29,126 bases of DNA from CAZEAC01 sp964510065 (lineage in GTDB: Bacteria; Bdellovibrionota_C; UBA2361; CAIXSY01). A program made the translations under genes and the position numbers. Below are positions 1 to 7,312 of this stretch, in pieces (within the stretch, counting starts at the first letter, position 1; every line of letters begins with the position of its first letter). Where the stretch lies: positions 1-29,126 of the forward strand of contig CAZEAC010000052.1 of the NCBI GenBank assembly GCA_964510065.1, read 5' to 3'. The notes below the pieces were generated by a model. The model had not been told where the DNA came from and ran no database searches. It saw only the letters and a program-made list of their open reading frames with translations.

Positions 1-34
1 CACCACGGAAACTGCCTGAAAAAGAACTTACAAG

Positions 35-96
35 GCACGAAGAGCACAGAGATGAAGCTGAGTGAAGGGCAAGGTTACTTATGTTCCAGAGTACTA
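35..96. repeat. Remnant right arm of a type-A CTCTGTG-family repeat
   Basis: This stretch resembles the right half of the complete element at 95-247: a GAGCACAGAG core, then a purine-rich segment, then GTTACTT and TGTTCCAGAGTACTA. Its own left half is missing or degenerated, or lies outside the window. It abuts the complete copy head to head, so the two outer ends fuse into the palindrome at 77-114. It carries no coding potential. Confidence 0.7.
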
Positions 97-114
97 GTAC
101 TCTGGAACATAAGT
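77..114. repeat. 38-bp perfect palindrome at the junction of two repeat ends
   Basis: The 38 bases read identically on both strands, with no spacer; the centre is ACTAGT at 93-98. Each half is the outer end of a type-A repeat (TGTTCCAGAGTACTA and its reverse complement). It is most simply explained as two elements abutted head to head, or one element inserted at the end of another. It would extrude as a cruciform or RNA hairpin. Confidence 0.85.
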
Positions 115-247
115 TTTCCGACTCTTCTCCCCTCTGTGCTCTCCGTGACTCTGTGGTTTTTTTGCATGTAAAATAAACCACAGAGTCACGGAGAGCACAG
201 AGGGGGAGCTGAGGGAAGGAAAAGTTACTTTTGTTCCAGAGTACTAG
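95..247. repeat. Complete type-A inverted-repeat element (MITE-like)
   Basis: The core is a perfect 31-bp inverted repeat (129-159 against 175-205) around a 15-nt loop, built on CTCTGTGCTCTCCGTGACTC and ending in GGTTT before the loop. Outside the core, weaker complementarity continues to the ends (AGTACTCTGGAACA at the left, TGTTCCAGAGTACT at the right). The right end lies about 20 bp from the stop codon of the TlpA-like gene on the minus strand. The transcribed copy would form a very stable hairpin and may act as a 3' end for that gene. No transposase is encoded, so any movement would need one in trans. Confidence 0.8.
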
Positions 248-266
248 AGTGTACTAAGACACCAAA

Positions 267-821
267 TTACTTAAGCGCAAGAAGCGTCTGTGTAACCTGT
301 TCGGAATCCCAGCTACGTGCGCCAACGATTCGCAACACCAAATTATTTGCGGCGGTATCGGGAAACAGCACTAATTTTCCCGAGGCATCAACTATAAAAC
401 TTTCGGGGTATCCCTGCACCTTATAACGGGAGGCGCTCTGACCTTCGGGATCTAAAACAATTGGAAAGGTAACACCAAATTTTTGCACAACTCGCGACAC
501 ATCCTCAACGCTATCTCCAACGGCGACACCAAAGACAACGACCCCTCGAGAAGCAAGCTGTTTATACATGCGCTCGAGTGCCGGAAGCTCCTCAAGACAG
601 GGCGCGCACGTGGTTGCCCAAAAGTTAAGCAGCACTAATTTTCCATGAAAATTTGCGAGCGAAAGTCTGCCACCCTGAAGAGATGCAAGCTCAATGTCCG
701 GCGCATGAACACCAGGAGATAGCCCCTCGCGCCGGCAAGACCCTAGCACTGCGCAGCAGGAAAAAGTCACAGCGCAGCATAAAAGCTGCACAAAAATAAG
801 AAAGATTGAGGGTATCCTCAC
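267..821 (-). CDS. TlpA/ResA-like thioredoxin-fold lipoprotein
   Basis: A 184-residue exported thioredoxin-like protein of the TlpA/ResA/redoxin group, probably a membrane-anchored thiol-disulfide oxidoreductase acting outside the cytoplasmic membrane. Residues 1-28 are a hydrophobic signal, with a lipobox-like LGSC ending at Cys29. The active site is CAPC (Cys72, Cys75) in NFWATTCAPC, and the cis-proline loop is GYPESFIVD. Members of this family reduce cytochrome c apoproteins or other envelope thiols; the substrate here cannot be told. The start is GTG at 819-821, one base after the TAA of the upstream bL31 gene and without a recognisable Shine-Dalgarno site, so translation is probably coupled to rpmE. 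The unusually Cys-rich signal peptide (five Cys before the lipobox Cys) is odd. Confidence 0.85.
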   Translation of the reverse strand: MRIPSIFLIFVQLLCCAVTFSCCAVLGSCRREGLSPGVHAPDIELASLQGGRLSLANFHGKLVLLNFWATTCAPCLEELPALERMYKQLASRGVVVFGVAVGDSVEDVSRVVQKFGVTFPIVLDPEGQSASRYKVQGYPESFIVDASGKLVLFPDTAANNLVLRIVGARSWDSEQVTQTLLALK

Positions 822-822
822 T

Positions 823-1047
823 TTAGGAGGCGCTCACCGGAGCTTGGAACTTCGCGTACTTCTTCTTAAATCTATCAACCCGACCTTCAGCGTCGACAAT
901 GGTTTGCTTGCCTGAGTAAAATGGATGACAAACCGAGCAAACGTTAACACGGATCTCCTTCATGGTAGAACCGGTAGTGAAGGTATTGCCGCAACCGCCA
1001 CAATATACCGTGGCTTCGAAATATTCAGGATGAAGATCTTTTTTCAT
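823..1047 (-). CDS. rpmE: 50S ribosomal protein bL31, zinc-binding form
   Basis: A 74-residue protein starting MKKDLHPEYFEA and carrying the two CxxC zinc pairs of the Zn-binding (C+) type of bL31 (Cys16/Cys19 and Cys37/Cys40). bL31 sits on the large subunit and bridges to the small-subunit head. The length and the HPFYSGKQ segment match the family. The Zn-containing form, as opposed to the Cys-less paralogue, is generally used under zinc-replete conditions; no paralogue is visible here. It leads a two-gene minus-strand unit with the TlpA-like gene one base downstream. A type-B repeat lies upstream, between it and the thioesterase gene. Confidence 0.96.
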   Translation of the reverse strand: MKKDLHPEYFEATVYCGGCGNTFTTGSTMKEIRVNVCSVCHPFYSGKQTIVDAEGRVDRFKKKYAKFQAPVSAS

Positions 1048-1197
1048 AACAGACTCAAATCAACGAGTGCGAAAGGTACAAGATATTGAAATTTCTGTCA
1101 AATGCGAAGCATTGCGGAGAGCTCCGCCTAAAGTCTATGGGTAGCCCATCCGCAAGGCAAAATAGCTCATGATTTAGGTATGTTGGAACAGGTGCGA

Positions 1198-1336
1198 GTA
1201 ATTACCCTTTTACCCCGGGTATTCTTTCCCCTAATTCTGTGACCTCTGAGTCTCTGTGGTTTAAATACTTTAAAACCACAGAGACTCAGAGGTCACAGAG
1301 TAGCGGAAAAAACCACCCGCATTTAATGAAAAGCTA
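1198..1336. repeat. Type-B inverted-repeat element, copy 2
   Basis: A perfect 26-bp inverted repeat (1237-1262 against 1273-1298) surrounds a 10-nt AT-rich loop. The left outer end starts GTAATTAC at 1198. The right outer end resembles the family terminus (TTCATTAA on the minus strand) and runs into the TAG stop codon of the thioesterase gene at 1334-1336. The left outer arm (ACCCCGGGTATTCTTTCCCC) matches the right arm of the copy at 12883-13021, which shows they belong to one family beyond the core. It sits between two minus-strand genes and probably ends the thioesterase transcript. Confidence 0.8.
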
Positions 1337-1771
1337 AAACGCATTAAACGCCCTTACGAAATCGTCACCCGGCACTACCGCACTCTTGCTCTTTCCACTC
1401 ATGAGCACTGAGTCGACCGTAGCCTGGACTAAGACCCTGCCCTCAGAGTCTAAAATCCGCTGTTTGATTCGAAGCAACACCCGTTCAACATGGCACTCTT
1501 CGCAGGTCACAAGGAACTCCCCCGCGCCGATCTCCCTGCGGTAACGCACATCAATCCTTGCGATTACAGGAAAGAGATCTTTCGCAATGAGTGTTTGCGA
1601 CGAAAAACCGATCTTTTCGAGAAACGTGAGCCTCGCCCGCTCAAGCAGCAGAAGCGCTTTGGTGTGGTGCAGATGCTTATAGAGCGGATCAAGATCCTCC
1701 GCAGGTACCGAAACTCGCAGAGAAAACTTTATCTGCGATTCGCTTTCCTGTTTACAGTTTAGAGCGCTCAT
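1334..1771 (-). CDS. Hot-dog acyl-CoA thioesterase, YbgC/FadM-like (4HBT family)
   Basis: A 145-residue protein of the 4-hydroxybenzoyl-CoA thioesterase hot-dog family. The N-terminal signature DPLYKHLHHTKALLLLERAR aligns with the usual D-x(n)-GHVNN/Y-x(n)-E-x-AR segment, although the GH(V/L) part is altered to KHLHH. The central DVRYRREIGAGEFLVT strand pair is typical. Such enzymes hydrolyse short or medium acyl-CoA or acyl-ACP thioesters; the substrate is unknown here. The ATG at 1769-1771 has AGGGG about 9 bases upstream, which supports this start. The stop codon (TAG) falls inside the end of repeat copy 2. It diverges from pepP with only 15 bp between start codons. Confidence 0.75.
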   Translation of the reverse strand: MSALNCKQESESQIKFSLRVSVPAEDLDPLYKHLHHTKALLLLERARLTFLEKIGFSSQTLIAKDLFPVIARIDVRYRREIGAGEFLVTCEECHVERVLLRIKQRILDSEGRVLVQATVDSVLMSGKSKSAVVPGDDFVRAFNAF

Positions 1772-1787
1772 GTCGATAATTCCCCTA
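1751..1787 (+). promoter_or_regulatory. Promoter of pepP giving a leaderless mRNA
   Basis: TTTACA (1751-1756), an 18-bp spacer and GATAAT (1775-1780) form a good sigma70-type promoter. The expected start, 7 bases after the -10 hexamer, is the A of the pepP ATG at 1787. There is no Shine-Dalgarno sequence and no room for one. The promoter lies within the first codons of the opposing thioesterase gene, so the two transcription units overlap at their 5' ends. Confidence 0.6.
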
Positions 1788-3094
1788 TGTCTTCTTCTTT
1801 TCGTCGTAGAATCGCCAAGATAAAAAAAATCCTCAAGAGCCGGGGCCCAGCCGCGGCGCTTTTTGGGTCGTCAGTCCCAACCGTACGTTCGAATGACACC
1901 GAGTATCCCTATCGCCAAGATAGTAATTTCTACTACGTCACGGGAAGCTTGCAACAGGGGCTCTGCCTGCTCATTCACTCTGAAAAGCCTAAACCGATTC
2001 TCCTCTTTGAACCGCAAAGTGCACATAGTAAACTTTGGGAAGGACCACGTAAGAATCCAGCTTTGCTTGCCCGCGAATTGGGTGCCGAGATTATTGAAAG
2101 CACCAATCTTCGCGCTGAAATTCGAAAGATTCTTGATGGCGTTGACTGCCTATACTTCCAAAACAGCCGCGGCACTCTGCCTCGTACTATAGCCGAGGAG
2201 ATCTTACATTCGGCGGCCGCTTCTACCATACGGATGCCAAAGCTTTTTGGTGCGCTCGATTCGCTGTTGGAAGAGCCGCGACTGATTAAGGATCGCGACG
2301 AAATTCGGAGTATCGAGAAGGCCTGCAAGCTCTCCTCACAGGCGCTCAAAGCTGCGCTTCCTTATGTCAGAAATGGCGCCAGCGAGTGGCAGGTCGCTGC
2401 GGCAATTGTAAGCCACAACGTACAGAATCACGCTGAGGAAGCCTTTCGAACCATCGTTGCTGCCGGCGCGCATGCCGCGACGCTGCACTACATACGGAGC
2501 GAAGGTAGACTAAAAGACGGCGAGCTTGTACTTATCGATTGGGGCACGGAAGTAGGCCTCTACGGATCGGATGTTACACGGGTTGTTCCAGTATCTGGAA
2601 AGTTTAATGCTCTTCAAAAGACGCTATATACCACGGTGCTTCGCGCGCAGAAGGCGGCAATTTCTAAGGTACGAGATGGTGTGTTAATTAAAGTGGTGTA
2701 CGATGCGGCAGCGCGCGAGCTTACTAAGGGATTAATCGAACTTGGCGTGCTTAAAGGGGCGCTCAACAAACTGCTTAAGGCACAGGCTTTTAAGCCCTAC
2801 TTTCCTCACGGCATCGGCCACAGTGTTGGCCTCGATATTCATGATCTAGGACCACTTCGCGGTAACAAGAAAGCAAAACTTAGGTCGGGCATGGTATTTA
2901 CCATTGAACCGGGACTTTACTTTTCCAAGGCGGCGGGAAAGCTTCCTGCGTGTGGCGTCCGAATCGAAGATACTGTCGTGGTGACCCGTAGCGGATGCCG
3001 CGTCCTCACTTCCGAAATTCCTAAAGAAATTGACGCGGTCGAGCGTATGCTCCAAAGACAGCCGAAAGCGCCTTCGCGTGCAAAACGCGAGTAG
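1787..3094 (+). CDS. pepP: Xaa-Pro aminopeptidase (M24B metallopeptidase)
   Basis: A 435-residue cytosolic aminopeptidase P that removes N-terminal residues preceding proline. The N-terminal creatinase-like domain starts with the conserved block SNDTEYPYRQDSNFYYVTG (residues 35-53). The C-terminal pita-bread domain has all five metal ligands: Asp251 and Asp262 (LIDWGTEVGLYGSDVTR), His345 (HGIGHSVGLDIHD), Glu374 (FTIEPGLY) and Glu394 (VRIEDTV). The length matches the family. The start at 1787 is fixed by the distance to the conserved N-terminal block and by the promoter that begins transcription at this ATG. A glycosyltransferase gene follows after 5 bp, so the two are probably cotranscribed, although no functional link is obvious. 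Confidence 0.95.
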   Translation: MSSSFRRRIAKIKKILKSRGPAAALFGSSVPTVRSNDTEYPYRQDSNFYYVTGSLQQGLCLLIHSEKPKPILLFEPQSAHSKLWEGPRKNPALLARELGAEIIESTNLRAEIRKILDGVDCLYFQNSRGTLPRTIAEEILHSAAASTIRMPKLFGALDSLLEEPRLIKDRDEIRSIEKACKLSSQALKAALPYVRNGASEWQVAAAIVSHNVQNHAEEAFRTIVAAGAHAATLHYIRSEGRLKDGELVLIDWGTEVGLYGSDVTRVVPVSGKFNALQKTLYTTVLRAQKAAISKVRDGVLIKVVYDAAARELTKGLIELGVLKGALNKLLKAQAFKPYFPHGIGHSVGLDIHDLGPLRGNKKAKLRSGMVFTIEPGLYFSKAAGKLPACGVRIEDTVVVTRSGCRVLTSEIPKEIDAVERMLQRQPKAPSRAKRE

Positions 3095-3099
3095 CTACT

Positions 3100-3855
3100 A
3101 TGGCAAAAGTCGGCGTCGTCGCGGTTCCCTACATAAAAGTCGAACACCACTACGGAATGGCGATCCACACGATGACCTCATTTCAAAAGATGGATCTTAG
3201 CCGGCATCAGATCGATACGATCGCAATTTCCAACGCAATGATTACCACTCCCGCTCAGGAAGCGTTTTTTAAGAGATTTTTTAATGTATGGCTCGACAGC
3301 GATAAGAATATCCTCGCGCGCGCCTGGAATCGTGGCATCGAACTCGCATTACAGCGCGGGAACGAGTATGTCCTTGTTATTAACCTCGATCTAAGTTTTC
3401 ATTCACAGTTCCTGAATCGAATAGTTGATTTTGCGGCGAGCTCTTCAAATATCGTGCTGTGGTCTGGCGACTCCTGGAACCAGCAAGAAACTCTTGAATC
3501 GGCGCCGCTCGTGTGCGGTTCCCGCCACGCCGCGTACTACTGCTGTTATTTGGTTAACGCCGAGCTATTTAGAAAAGTAGGCCCGTTCGATGAAAATTTT
3601 GCACCGGCATACCATGAAGATTGCGACATGTCATATCGGATTAAGCTTGCCGGGCTTGAGGAGCGCACAGTTGAAGACGCCAGATTCTTTCATTTCGACC
3701 GGGTCACCCTTCAGGGATTTACCATCGATAATGTTACTTCAGAACTGGACTCCACTCGCGTGGCGATGAATCAATCAATGGCCTACTACGCCCAAAAGTG
3801 GGGTGGACTTCCTGGCAAGGAGACGTTCACCGTGCCATTTCGCAGTGCCCTCTGA
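3100..3855 (+). CDS. Family 2-like glycosyltransferase (GT-A fold)
   Basis: A 251-residue protein with late GT2 signatures: VLVINLDLSF (the place of the DxD-type metal/nucleotide site) and GPFDENFAPAYHEDCDMSYRIKLAGL, the acceptor-side ED-D/R block of rhamnosyl- and related transferases. The N-terminus lacks the usual SVVIPTYN opening and begins KVGVVAVPYIKVEHHYG, so it is a divergent member. It would transfer a sugar from a nucleotide-sugar to a surface glycan or protein; donor and acceptor cannot be inferred. No membrane segments are seen. It follows pepP by 5 bp on the same strand and ends 23 bp before the convergent hflX. Confidence 0.75.
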   Translation: MAKVGVVAVPYIKVEHHYGMAIHTMTSFQKMDLSRHQIDTIAISNAMITTPAQEAFFKRFFNVWLDSDKNILARAWNRGIELALQRGNEYVLVINLDLSFHSQFLNRIVDFAASSSNIVLWSGDSWNQQETLESAPLVCGSRHAAYYCCYLVNAELFRKVGPFDENFAPAYHEDCDMSYRIKLAGLEERTVEDARFFHFDRVTLQGFTIDNVTSELDSTRVAMNQSMAYYAQKWGGLPGKETFTVPFRSAL

Positions 3856-3877
3856 TTAGACCATGGAACGGTACTGC

Positions 3878-5575
3878 TTAGCTGGCAAGCTCCTTCGCCG
3901 CATTGCTGCGCTGCTCCTCAAGAGCCACGGGGAAAAGAATGGACACTACGCGATCAAGTATCGCCCCCAAATTTTCGCGCTCCGCGGCTGACACAGCTAT
4001 CGCTGAAAATCTTGTGGCGACTGCCCTTCGTTCTTCAATCGGCAGCTTATCGATCTTGTTGACGACGGTAATTCTCGGTTTGTGTTCGAGGCCCATTTCA
4101 GTAAGTACCTGCTCAACTGCAAGCCGATGATTTTCAGAATCCGGATCGGCTGCATCCAGCACATGCACTAAAAGCGAGGCTTCATGCAGCTCCTCGAGTG
4201 TCGAACGAAAAGCATTAACCAGCTCTTCAGGCAGTTCGCGGATAAACCCTACGGTGTCGGAGAAGACCATTTCGCAGGACACCACATCGCCCTCGCCTCG
4301 CTGTTGAAGGTGCACGACTCGGCGTTGTGCCGGATCGAGAGTCGCAAAAAGCTTGTCCTCCGTAATCACATCGCTTTTGGTAATGGCATTAAAGAGTGTT
4401 GACTTTCCTACGTTGGTATAACCCAAGATTGCAACAAGCGGCGCACCGATCTCCTTTCGCCGGCTTCGGCGTAGCTCACGCTGCATACCCAGCTTCTCAA
4501 TCTGCTTTTCAAGCTGTGAAATGCGGTCACGGATTCGACGACGGCTGATTTCTAGTTTGGTTTCACCCGGTCCCCGACCGCCAATCCCTCCCGAAAGCCT
4601 TGATAGTCCAGAGTCCATCTCAACAAGACGGGGCAGATTGTACTTAAGCTGCGCCAGCTCAACCTGTAGCCGTCCATCGCTACTGGTAGCGCGCTGCGCA
4701 AAGATATCAAGAATCAACATACTTCGATCGATCACCTTTAGTTCAGTCGCGTTGGTGAGAGAGCGCCACTGTGTCGGCTTCAACTCAGTGTCGAATATTA
4801 TCATCTCAGCCTCGAGTCGAAGGCAACGCAGTACCAACTCTTCAAGCTTACCCTTTCCAATGAGTGTGCGCGGGTCGGCCTCGCGACGCTGCACAAAGGT
4901 ATCTGCAATCTCAACACCGGCAGTTTTTGCAAGCTCAATAAGCTCGTCCATCGAGGAGCGGCTTGTCGTGCCACGTGGATACACACCTACAAGCACGGCA
5001 CGTGTCTTTCCACTTAGCACGCGAGAGGACAGCACTGTACTGATGCCATCTTCGAGCTCCTCGATAAATCCTCGAAAATCAAGGTCGAGAGTGCCCAAGT
5101 CGGAAACTTTCTCGGTCACCGTCGCGATACTGCTACCTCCCTCCGCCGGAATAAGATGGGCATAGGTCACGCCCAGCCTGTTTTTGAAACTCTTTACGCT
5201 GACCACCGCATCAAGACGCAGCTTCTCTAAGTCAGTGTAGATATCACCAGGGATAATTGCTTCGCGCTCTGCGTTCGATATATCGCTAAAAACAAGCCGC
5301 AATCTGCGTAACCGCCCGCGACCAAAGCGGTAACGTCCCAAGTCGGGGAGATAAAGGATATCCTTTGATCCAACTACCACCTCCTCGACCCGGCCTTCGC
5401 GAGAGATTAATACACCGATCCGGCGCCGCAGCTCCCGACCAACCTCGAAGATCTCGCGCGCATAGTCGTACGGAATTAACTCCGTCGGATGCACTTTTCG
5501 TTCATAAAGCTTTCCAAGCTGACGTAGCTCCGATGGCGCAAGCCCCTTGGTATTTCCACGAATCGGTTTTGACAT
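3878..5575 (-). CDS. hflX: Ribosome-associated GTPase HflX, long form
   Basis: A 565-residue GTPase of the HflX branch of the TRAFAC/OBG-HflX superfamily, which splits stalled or hibernating ribosomes. The HflX core starts near residue 192 (RAVLVGVYPRGTTSRSSMDE), passes through the glycine-rich linker GGIGGRGPGETKLE (residues 329-342) and a coiled coil, then the G domain: P-loop GYTNVGKST (385-393), G3 DTVGF (440-444), G4 NKID (506-509) and G5-like SAA (529-531). An extra N-terminal domain of about 190 residues (DIYTDLEKLRLDAVVSV and others) precedes the core; such long HflX proteins occur in several phyla, in contrast to the E. coli form of about 430 residues. No clear Shine-Dalgarno site precedes the ATG. 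Confidence 0.95.
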   Translation of the reverse strand: MSKPIRGNTKGLAPSELRQLGKLYERKVHPTELIPYDYAREIFEVGRELRRRIGVLISREGRVEEVVVGSKDILYLPDLGRYRFGRGRLRRLRLVFSDISNAEREAIIPGDIYTDLEKLRLDAVVSVKSFKNRLGVTYAHLIPAEGGSSIATVTEKVSDLGTLDLDFRGFIEELEDGISTVLSSRVLSGKTRAVLVGVYPRGTTSRSSMDELIELAKTAGVEIADTFVQRREADPRTLIGKGKLEELVLRCLRLEAEMIIFDTELKPTQWRSLTNATELKVIDRSMLILDIFAQRATSSDGRLQVELAQLKYNLPRLVEMDSGLSRLSGGIGGRGPGETKLEISRRRIRDRISQLEKQIEKLGMQRELRRSRRKEIGAPLVAILGYTNVGKSTLFNAITKSDVITEDKLFATLDPAQRRVVHLQQRGEGDVVSCEMVFSDTVGFIRELPEELVNAFRSTLEELHEASLLVHVLDAADPDSENHRLAVEQVLTEMGLEHKPRITVVNKIDKLPIEERRAVATRFSAIAVSAAERENLGAILDRVVSILFPVALEEQRSNAAKELAS

Positions 5576-5717
5576 AGACGATACTTGCCGATGAATGCGT
5601 AACTATACTACTGAAGCGGATCCGAGAAAGAGGTAACAGGGATCCTGATCCAGTTCAAGTGCAGGTTCAAGGTTACACGCCATCAAGCTTGTAATAACAA
5701 TAAGTTAAGCACAGAGT

Positions 5718-5845
5718 GTAACTGCTCATTTAGTATGGGAGCGCTTTCGCTACTTTGTGACCTCTGTGTCTCTGTGGTTTTTAGTGTATTTAGACCACAG
5801 AAACACAGAGTGGGTATAAGCTACCCACTCCCTATGAGCATTACC
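5718..5845. repeat. Type-B inverted-repeat element, copy 3
   Basis: The left end is GTAACTGCTCATTTAG at 5718; the right end read on the minus strand is GGTAATGCTCAT. The core arms are 5752-5780 and a shortened, degenerate right arm at 5794-5810 (CCACAGAAACACAGAG). The TAA stop codon of the CbiA-like gene (5841-5843) lies inside the right terminal repeat. The degeneracy of the right arm suggests an older insertion than copy 4. The space back to hflX (5576-5717) shows no gene; a TATAGT-like -10 for hflX can be read on the minus strand near 5600-5610. Confidence 0.8.
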
Positions 5846-7250
5846 TGGAATCCCCCACCGCGCCGCCCACTTCGGCGCCCTCAACCAGCGCAGAGGCGAG
5901 CCCGGGATTTGCCCCAAACTGCACAAAACCGAAGGTGCAGATAACCTGGGCGCCAGGCGAATAGCCCTCGCTCATGCTATTCTGATCGCCGCTAGAAAGC
6001 CTAAAAGCTCGCACCATTCGAGGTTCATGCTCGAGCCGCCACTCATCACTTATTATGCATTTAAGGCGCTGTCCTGGCGCGCCAAAGATACTCTCTTCGA
6101 TGGTCTCCGCCTCGACATAGCGCGGACAGAGCGGGCCTACTACCGCGCGCCCCGGCAGCACACCGACTCCTTGAAAAACCTGCTTTGAATTATCGATGGC
6201 GAACTCCTGGGCAAGATAGGCGCTGGCGCCACCTTCGGAGAAAAGGATTCCGCCCGCCTGCACATACTCCAAAAGCGCCTGGCGCATCGCGTGATTCGCC
6301 GAAAGCTCGGTCGCGTAGTCAGGAAGCGACGCTCCCGTAAGATAGACCGCACCGATCTTTTTCGGAAGCCGCTCATCCGCAAGAGGTGAAAACGGCACCA
6401 GCTCCGCACCGTAGTAGCGCAAAAGATCCTGATTATCCTGAAAACCAACATTAAAACAGGAGTCGTCACTCACTGCGATACGCGAGCGCCGGCCCGGCGA
6501 GGGCGGCACCACTTCGCCTACTTCAAGCGGAGGCGCCTGCTTAGCCCGTGCTATTATTGCCGGCACATCGATACCGCGGGCAACCGCCTCGCCACAATCT
6601 ATTAGAAACTGCCTTGGAAGGAGGCTCAGATTTTTTTGCTGAGAAATTGTCTCGCAGCTAAGGACATTTCCATTGGCAATTTCCGGAATCGCTCCTAGCA
6701 GCGCGCCGTGTAATCCGCACGATTGAAGCGTCGCCTCAAAATAATCGCGGTCTCGCACATCGGCGAAATCACCCCTTTCGACCCGATTAAACACGGTTCC
6801 GCAAAGTGCAAAGCCTTTGGCCATTGCAGCATAACCGCGAAGAAGCGCGACCACGCTTGTTCCGAAGCCTTTCGCATTTACGACGAGCAGCACCGGAGTT
6901 GATGTCAGCGCCGCAAGCTCCGAGTCAGATCCGCGCGTCGTTCCCGCGCCGTAGCCATCATAGAGCCCCTCTTTGCCCTCGATAATCATGATATCAGCGC
7001 CAAGCGAGGCTTCGGCGATGGTGTGCAGATTCTGGCGCGCCGAGAGCAACCTATCATCGAGCGTTCGCACATAACGGCCGGATAGCCGCCTAAGTATAGT
7101 TGCCTCGATTACCGCAGGCCCAACTACACAGCAGGCAACGCTAAGCCCACGGCGGCGAAGCTCCTGAACTAAACCAATGGTAAAAAATGATTTTCCCGCG
7201 CCGGAACACACTCCGGATATTAGTAAGCGCGGCGTGGAGATCTGAACCAC
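5841..7250 (-). CDS. CbiA/CobB-like cobyrinate a,c-diamide synthase homologue with inactive glutaminase
   Basis: A 469-residue protein with the two-domain architecture of cobyrinate a,c-diamide synthase. The N-terminal dethiobiotin-synthetase-like ATPase has the P-loop SGVCSGAGKSFF and the block IIEGKEGLYDGYG. The C-terminal class I amidotransferase domain is recognisable (TGASLPDYATELSANHAMR), but the nucleophile position in the usual AECGG block reads SEGGAS, so the Cys is Gly. The terminal HLH motif before NP is replaced by FVQFGANP, so the His is lost. The GPDYID block of the synthetase domain is changed to GPAVIE. It may use free ammonia, amidate another substrate, or have a different role. 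No other cobalamin genes are in the window. Start GTG (7248-7250) with GAGAA upstream. The stop codon lies in repeat copy 3. Confidence 0.8.
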   Translation of the reverse strand: MVQISTPRLLISGVCSGAGKSFFTIGLVQELRRRGLSVACCVVGPAVIEATILRRLSGRYVRTLDDRLLSARQNLHTIAEASLGADIMIIEGKEGLYDGYGAGTTRGSDSELAALTSTPVLLVVNAKGFGTSVVALLRGYAAMAKGFALCGTVFNRVERGDFADVRDRDYFEATLQSCGLHGALLGAIPEIANGNVLSCETISQQKNLSLLPRQFLIDCGEAVARGIDVPAIIARAKQAPPLEVGEVVPPSPGRRSRIAVSDDSCFNVGFQDNQDLLRYYGAELVPFSPLADERLPKKIGAVYLTGASLPDYATELSANHAMRQALLEYVQAGGILFSEGGASAYLAQEFAIDNSKQVFQGVGVLPGRAVVGPLCPRYVEAETIEESIFGAPGQRLKCIISDEWRLEHEPRMVRAFRLSSGDQNSMSEGYSPGAQVICTFGFVQFGANPGLASALVEGAEVGGAVGDSR

Positions 7251-7312
7251 AATGTTCTCACAAGCATACAGTACCCGCGGAAGCGCCTGCTTTTTGGCGA
7301 ATGCTACCCGCG

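Noticed and set aside
1..266. Possible CRISPR or direct-repeat array
   Set aside because: The repeats are inverted, differ in length and have no unique spacers of constant size; they are arms of one palindromic element type.
4521..5165. 214-codon plus-strand frame within hflX
   Set aside because: Ser/Arg-rich shadow of a gene with all GTPase motifs intact.
5841..7250. Assignment as functional cobyrinate a,c-diamide synthase (cobB/cbiA)
   Set aside because: The glutaminase Cys and His and the GPDYID block are not conserved, and no cobalamin genes are adjacent.
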